From Notamacropus eugenii (lineage: Eukaryota; Chordata; Mammalia; Diprotodontia; Macropodidae): a DNA stretch of 64,000 nucleotides. The translations under genes were made by a program, and so were the position numbers. The stretch is from contig NC_092877.1 of the NCBI RefSeq assembly GCF_028372415.1, positions 248,305,010 through 248,369,009 of the forward strand, in the 5' to 3' direction. Shown here in pieces: positions 57,596-64,000 of the stretch. The notes beneath the pieces are model-generated. The model had not been told where the DNA came from and ran no database searches. It saw only the letters and a list, made by a program, of their open reading frames with translations. Each line of letters starts with the position of its first letter. Position 1 is the stretch's first letter.

Positions 57596-58580
57596 GGGGC
57601 AGAGCCAAGATGGCAGAGTCAGAGCAAAGACTCACCTAAGCTCTTAGGCAAACTCCTTCAGATGTAACTAAAAAGAGAATCTGACCAAATTTGGAGGTGC
57701 AGAATCCAACAGGAGAAAAACTGTGGCAGATTCACATCCCAAAACACACTAGAAGGTCGTTGGGAAGGATCTGTAGCACGGGGGTGAGCCCACCATATAT
57801 GGTGCAACGTGTCCAACAGAGCATAGCGGGAAGGCCCAGGGGAGACATGAGGCAGCAGCAGGCAGAACCTGGGGTGCAGCAGCCCAGGGTGAGAGACCAA
57901 TAGAGCTGAGCAAGTGGCAGCTGCTGAGCCACTGATATCAGCTGTAGCAGCTCCAGAGACTTTTAGCCCACAGATTAAACATCTGTAAGTCACTTCCATG
58001 AACTTTTGACAGCCAAGATGGCGGAGTGATCAATAAATGCTCTCTTCTCCCCCCTTGATGACCTCAAAAGAACCGTAAAGTATTTCCCCAGAAAAATCCT
58101 GGATCATGGGATCAGCAGAGTGGGCAAATAGTCTCATAATACCTGAGGCTAGGAAAATAGCTAAGGAGGATTCCTCCTACTGTGGCAGAGGCGAACCAGA
58201 AGGAGAGGGGCCACAGGGTGGTAGAAATTCTCACTAGGACCCAGGTGAGCCTCAACTCTAGGAGAGGAGCACTAGGAAAGGTGCAAACTCAGACTAGGAT
58301 CTAGGCATGACTTAGGACTCCAGGGGAAACAGGAAGAAAACAGGGCAGCTGAATGACAATCCCCTGAGCTTCCCTTTCCTTCAGCTCAGCTGAGGAGATC
58401 TCACATGACCAGACCACACCTCCCTCACACTAAACAAGCTAACCCCAGGGATGATAGGGGATACACAAAACAAAAGATGAAAATACACTGGCTCTTACCT
58501 TTATCACACCAGTCTGCTAAACACCAAGATCTTCAGCTTCTAATTGAAAGAATCAGAAGTCACAACACACAATCACCATC

Positions 58581-59610
58581 ATGACCAAGAAAAGCAAAAC
58601 AAGGGTGAAAAAAACATAGAATCTTTTTACCGGTACAAAGACCAAAACACAACTACCAAAGAGGTCAATAGAGAGACTGTACTTCCATGGGAAACTTCAC
58701 AATGGACTTTTGACTGCTCACATACACAAAGAGCTCTCCTGGAACAGCTGAAAAAGGAAAGAGAAGAAAAACTGGCCAATGACTTTAAAAGTATGAAAAA
58801 AATAATTCACTGAGGAGAACATCTCTTTAAAAAGGAAAATTGGACAAGAAAAGGAAATACAAAAATGAACTGAAGAAAATAACTCCTTAAAAGGAACAAT
58901 TGCAAAGAGGGAGAAGGAGATGCAAAAGTTAACTGAAGAAACAATTTGATAAAAATTAGAATTGGGCAACTAGAAACTAATGGCTCTATGATTCAGCAAG
59001 AATCAGTCAAACAAAATTTAAAGAATAAAAAGGTAGAAGAAAATGTAAAATATTTAATTGATAAAAACAACTGACCTGGAAAATAGACCCAGGAGAGAAA
59101 AATTAAGAGTTATCGGCCTGCCAGAAAGCCACAATGAAAAAAGGAGTCTGGACAATATCTTTCAGGTAATCATCAAAGAAAACTGCCCAGAATTGCTAGA
59201 GGAGGAGGACAAAATAGTTCCAGAAAGAATCCACTGTTCACATGCTGAAAGGGTTCTCAAACTCAAAACTCCAAGAAATATCATTGCCAAATTCCAGAAC
59301 GGTCAAGTGAAGGAGAAAATACTAAAGGCAGCCAGAAAGAAACCATACAAATATCGAGGAGCTACAGTCAGGATCAAGCAGGACCTTGCAGGTTCTGCAT
59401 TAAAAGATCAAAGGAATTGGAATCTAATATTCCATAAGGCAAAGGATCTGGGACTGCAACCAAGGGTCAACTACCCAGCAAAGTTCAACATAACATTTCA
59501 GAGAGGGATAATAACTCAGTGAAGTAAGGGATTTCCAGGCCTTCCTGACAAAAACCCTGGAACTTAACAGAAAATTCAGTCTTCAAACGGAGGTCTCAAG
59601 AGAGGCATAA
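58581..59610 (+). pseudogene. L1 ORF1 remnant (copy D)
   Basis: ATG at 58581 (MTKKSKTRVKKT-type start) and terminal TAA at 59608. Stops after KKIIH (58812) and frameshifts in the coiled coil break it. The RRM/CTD is open at 59058-59522 (TTDLENRPRREKLRVIGLPE, CTD KEKILKAARKKPYKYRGATV) but is cut by a TGA near 59520. It has fewer coiled-coil units than copy C. Confidence 0.9.
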
Positions 59611-60156
59611 ACAGGTAAACAGGGGGAAAAATCAAAACTTATTATTCAATTTGTACAAACTGTTTACCTCCCCATAAGGGAAGATACCTGTTAATTTTGA
59701 GAATTGTACATCTATTATGAAATATAAAAGGGATATACATAGAAAGAACAGGTATAAAGTAAATGATGTGATGATAAAAATATGAAAAGGAGGAAGAAGA
59801 AAATGGTAAATTATATCACAGAAAGAAGTACAAAATTACAGTAGAGGAAAAGAGGGGAGGGAGATGAGCATTGCTTGACAGTTACTCTCAACTGATTTGG
59901 TTCAAGGAGGGAACAATAAACTTAAGCATATAAATCTAACTAGCTCTATAGGCAGTAGGAGGGGAAAGAGGAAGAAAGGGGAGGGGAAGCTAAGGGGGAG
60001 GGAAGAAGCACTAAGGGTAAAGGGGAGTAAAAGGGAAGGGGCAAAAAGAAGAAAAGGAAGGCTACAGGATGTGGTGGTGAAAAAGTGAAATTATTGAGGA
60101 GGGGAGATCAGAGAACTAAAAGCACAAACAGTAGTAAAGAGGATGCAGAGAAATTC

Positions 60157-63100
60157 ACAGATTGTAATCATAACTGTGAATGTGAATGGAATGAACTCTC
60201 TTTTAAAACGGAGATGGATAGCAGAATGGATTGAAAGGCAAAATCCAATATTATGTTGTTTACAATAATCACATTTGAAACAGGGGGATACACTAAGGGT
60301 AAAAAGTCAAAGGTTGGAGAAGAATATATTGTGCTTCAGCTGATCTAAGAAAAGCAGGGGTAGCAATAATAATCTGAGACAAAGCAAAAGCAGAAATAGA
60401 TCTAATCATAAGAGATAAGGAAGGAAACTATATCCTACCATAAGGCACCATAGAAAATGAAGCAATATCATTACTAAACGTGTATGATCCAAGTGGTATG
60501 GCATCCAAATTCTTAGAGGGGAGGTTAGGGGATTTGAAGGAAGAAATAGACAGCAAAACTATACTAACGGGATACCTCAATCTCCCCCTCTCTAAACTTG
60601 ACAAATCTAACCTCAAAATAAGCAAGAAAGAGGTTAAAGAGGTAAATCAAACTCTGGATAACGTATATTTGGTAGATCTCTGGGGACAATTGAATGGTAA
60701 TAGAAAGGAATATACCTTTTTCTCAGCAGTACATAGCACATATACAAAAAATAACCATGTAGTAGGTTATAAAAACCTAACAACTCAGTGCAGAAAGGCA
60801 GAGATAGTTAATGCATCCTTCTCAAATCATAAAGCAATAAAAATAATATGTAATAAAAGGCCAGGGAAAGATAAACCCCAAATTAAATGGAAACTAAATA
60901 ACCTAACTGTAAAGAAAAAGTCGGATAAACAACAAATTGTAGAAAAAAATCAACGTCATTCAAGAGAATGAAAATAGTGAGGCAACCTATCAAATCTGAT
61001 GGGATATTGCAAAAGGAGTTCTTAGGGGAAGTTTTATATCGTTGAATGTCTATGAATTCTATCAAACATTTAAAGAACATTTAATTCTAATACTATATAG
61101 ACTATTTTTGAAAAGGGGGGAAGAAAGAGTCCTCCCTACTTCTTTTTATGATACAAATATGGTTTTGATACTTACACCAGGAAGATATAAAACAGAGAAA
61201 GAAAATTATAGATGAATTTCTCTAATGGATATAGACACAAAAATTTTAAATAAGATTTTAGCAAAATGAATACAGCATCTTATCACAAGAATAATACATT
61301 ATGATCAGATAGGATTCATACCAGGAATACAGGGCTGGTGTAATGTTAGGAAAATTGTTAGCATTACCAATCATATTAACAACAAAACTAACAAAAACCA
61401 CATGATTATCTCAATAGATGCAGAAAAAGCTTTCCACAAAATACAACGATTCCCATTAAAAACGATGGAGAACATAGGAATAAAGGAAAATTTCCATAAA
61501 ATAATAGGCAGTATCTACCTAAAACCTTCAGCAAGAATTATATTCAATGAAGACAAGCTAGATGCATTTCCAATAAGATCAAGGGTGAAACAAAGATGTC
61601 CTTTATCACCTCTATAATTTAATATGGTACTAGGAATGTTAGCAGTAACAATTAGACAAGATAAAGAAACTGAAGAAATAAGAATAGGCTAAGAAGAAAC
61701 TAAATTATCACTCGTTGCAGATGATATGATGATATACTTAGACAATCCCAGATTCAAGTAAAAAACTACTTGAAATAATAAACAACTTTGGCAAAGTTGC
61801 AGGTTACAAAATAACCCCACACAAATCTTCTACATTCCTATATATTGTTATATTCTTATATATTATTATATTATATTCCTATATATTATATTATTATATT
61901 ATATGTATTCTTGTATATTCTTCCTATATTATATTCCTATATATTATTAACATAGCTAACAGCAAGACATGGAAAGAGAAATCCCATTTAAAATTAGGGT
62001 AGACACTATAAAATACTTGGGAGTTTACCTGCCAAAACAAACCTAGGGAGTATATGAACAAAATTGCAAGACACTTTTTGCACAGATTAAGTCATATCTA
62101 AGTATGTGGAAAAGCACCTGTTGGTCATGGGTTGGCTGAGTCAATATAATAAAAATGGCAATCCCACCTAAATTAATTTACTTATTTAGTGCCATACCAA
62201 TCAAACTATCAGATGATTATTTTCTAGAATTGGATTAAATAATATCAAAATTCATCTGGAAGAACAAAAGGTCCAAAATATCAAAGGGACTAATGAAAAA
62301 AAATGCTAATTTAGGTGGCATAGCGCTACCAGATCTCAAATTGTATTATAAAACAGCAATTATCAAAACTAATTGCTACGGAGTAAGAAACAGAAGGGTA
62401 GGCAATTGCAATATGTTAGGCATTCAAGACACAGTAGGCAACAAATATAGCAATCTCCTGATTGATAAACCAAAGGATCCCAGCTTCTGGGATAAGAACT
62501 CACTGATCAACAAAGATTGCTGGGAAAACTGGACAACAGTGTAGTGGAAACTAGACATATACCCATGCCTGACACCATAAACAAGAATAAATCCAAATGG
62601 GTACATAACCTAGGTATATAGATTGATACCATGGACAAAATGGAGGAGCGAGGTATAATGTATTTATGAGATTTATGTAGAAGGGAAGAATTTTTGACTA
62701 AAGAAGAGATACAAAGCATTATGGAGTGCAAGATGGATAATTCTGATTACATTAAAGTTTTTCCACAACCAAACCCAATGCAACCAAAATTCGGAGGGAT
62801 GTAGTATATTGGGAAAGAATTTTTACAGCTAATCTCGGGGATAAAAGCCTCTTTTCTAGAATATATAGAGAACTGAGTCAAATGTACAACAATACAAGTC
62901 ATTCTCCAACTGAAAAATGGTCAAAGGATATGAACAAGTCATTTTGAAAGGAAGAAATTAAAGATATCTATAATCATATGAAACAATGCTCTAAATCACT
63001 TTTGATTAGAGAGATGCAAATCAAAACATCTCTGAGGTCCTCCATCACATGTATTAGATTGGCAAACATGGCAGAACAGAAAAATGATAAATGTTGGAGA

Positions 63101-63572
63101 GGATGTGGGAGAGTTAGAACACCAATTCATTGTTGGTTGAGCTGTGAGCTCATCCAGCCATTCTGGAGAGTGGTTTGGAACTGTGCCCAAAGGGCTACAA
63201 AAATGTGCATAGCCTTTGACCCAGTAATATCGCTTCTAGGGCTATATCCCCAAGAGATAATAAAAATGGAAAAAGCTCCCACATGTACAAAATTATTTAT
63301 AGCAGCACCCTTTGTAGTTCCCAAAACCAGGAAAACAAAAGGATGGCCATCAATTGTGGAATGACTGAATTAATTATGATATATGAGGACAATGGTATTA
63401 AAGTATTGTACTATAAGAAATGATGAACAAGAAGACCTCAAAGAGGCCTGGAAGGATTTATATAATCCTATGCTGAAGGAAAGGAGCAGATCCAGGAGAA
63501 CTCTGTGCACAGCAACTACCACAGTGTGCGAGAGTTTTTGTTTTTGTTTTTGTTTTTGTTTTTTTTCTGGTA
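60157..63572 (+). pseudogene. L1 ORF2 remnant (copy D)
   Basis: Endonuclease piece 60480-60971 ([20 protein letters not shown]: the catalytic GDLN has become GYLN), an RT piece at 61402-61617 ([12 protein letters not shown]; a decayed VADD in place of FADD near 61716) and a C-terminal piece 62978-63364 ([20 protein letters not shown]). The start ATG is lost, about 520 bases are deleted near 61043, and many stops and frameshifts are present. The stop region has a (TTTTTG)n expansion (63533-63565). Confidence 0.92.
61840..61952. repeat. AT-rich expansion inside ORF2 of copy D
   Basis: Irregular repeats of 'cctatatatta' and 'ttatattatatt' inserted at the ORF2 position that reads 'cattcctatatattagcaac' in copy C. 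It appears to be a local slippage expansion of that 11-base unit. Confidence 0.85.
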
Positions 63573-63924
63573 GACTTGCATCTTCATAGCAGTGAAACGA
63601 CATAAAAAGAAACTTCCCAGTCGTTTTCTTAGGCAAAATGCCTTCCACATACAGCGAAAGAATTGTGGAATTCCATCGCAAAATGTAGCAGATCACTTTT
63701 GTGTGTGTGTGCGTATATTATGTTTACGTTTGTGATATGATTTTTCCCTTTTATTGTAGTTCTTCTACACAGCATGACTATAGTGAAAATGTATTGAATA
63801 GAAAGGTATGTGTAGACCCTATTTATAATTGTATGCTATCTTGCAGATGAAGGAGGGTGGTTTGGGGTAGGTAGGGGGGAAAATATAAGTTTAACAGTAG
63901 TGATTATAGAACATTAAAAATAAA

Positions 63925-64000
63925 TAAAATGAATATATATATATACAAATATATACATATATATGTAAACATGTGTATATATACATATATAAGAAATGGA
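63925..64000. repeat. (TA)n/(CATA)n tract at the window end
   Basis: TA and CATA repeats following the A-rich tail of copy D. Tail-derived microsatellites of this kind commonly grow at LINE 3' ends. Confidence 0.85.

Larger units (their letters stand above)
57596..64000 (+). mobile_element. L1 LINE, copy D: full-length, decayed
   Basis: Starts with the complete family 5' end GGGGGGCAGAGCCAAGATGGC at 57596. 5'UTR to 58580, ORF1 remnant 58581-59610, purine-rich spacer, ORF2 remnant 60157-63572, and a 3'UTR with a reduced G-rich tract (63845-63882). The A-rich tail (63904-63930) runs into a TA-rich tract reaching the window edge, so the 3' target duplication is probably just outside; the expected sequence, by the left flank, is about 'aatgcttgaaagtc'. 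Against copy C it has an internal deletion of about 520 bases near 61043 and an AT-rich expansion at 61840-61952. CpG sites of the 5'UTR are mostly lost. Confidence 0.92.

Overview
This window looks like gene-poor nuclear DNA from a marsupial. The species cannot be settled from the sequence. The evidence is the repeat content: L1 LINEs with a long ORF1-ORF2 spacer, ORF1-only HAL1-type relatives, tRNA-headed CORE/MIR-type SINEs of the MAR1 kind, RTE and L2 LINEs, a palindromic Charlie-like hAT element and a retroviral solo LTR. There is no operon, bacterial gene, CRISPR array or structural RNA gene. More than half of the 64 kb is L1 or HAL1 sequence.

Layout. 1-1.26 kb: nothing recognised apart from a short repeat end. 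1.27-9.39 kb: a decayed full-length L1 (copy A) with an 11-bp target-site duplication (TSD), interrupted by a 5'-truncated RTE LINE that has its own 11-bp TSD. 9.4-23 kb: unique AT-rich DNA with old antisense L1, MIR, L2, a MAR1-type SINE, two related LTR-like repeats and a solo LTR with a 6-bp TSD. 23.7-27.15 kb: a large microsatellite, then a minus-strand HAL1/L1 relic split by a KRT19 processed pseudogene. 27.28-27.87 kb: a MAR1 SINE split by a short L1-5'UTR-plus-poly(A) insertion. 27.9-31.8 kb: mostly unique DNA containing one candidate terminal coding exon on the minus strand. 31.8-39.1 kb: HAL1, L2, old L1, a hAT MITE and an L1 in which ORF1 runs straight into the ORF2 tail. 39-44.4 kb: unique DNA, L2, a BLOC1S2 retropseudogene and MIR remnants. 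44.46-47.06 kb: L1 copy B, lacking both ends, inside a MIR. 47.16-54.09 kb: L1 copy C, with both ORFs open and a perfect 17-bp TSD. 54.3-57.6 kb: HAL1 fragments in opposing orientations. 57.6 kb to the end: L1 copy D, decayed, inserted in a minus-strand HAL1.

How it works together. The only plainly intact protein-coding unit is L1 copy C: a 393-aa ORF1p (coiled coil, RRM, C-terminal domain) and an ORF2p of about 1283 aa (endonuclease, reverse transcriptase, Cys-rich domain) with all the key catalytic residues visible. An element of this type supplies the machinery in trans that explains the two processed pseudogenes, the SINEs and the HAL1 copies. Copy C's CpG-rich 5'UTR and perfect TSD mark it as the youngest L1 here; copies A, B and D show CpG decay, stops and indels. 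Host-gene content is two retropseudogenes (KRT19 and BLOC1S2) and one possible last exon of an unidentified gene at 30.3-30.4 kb.
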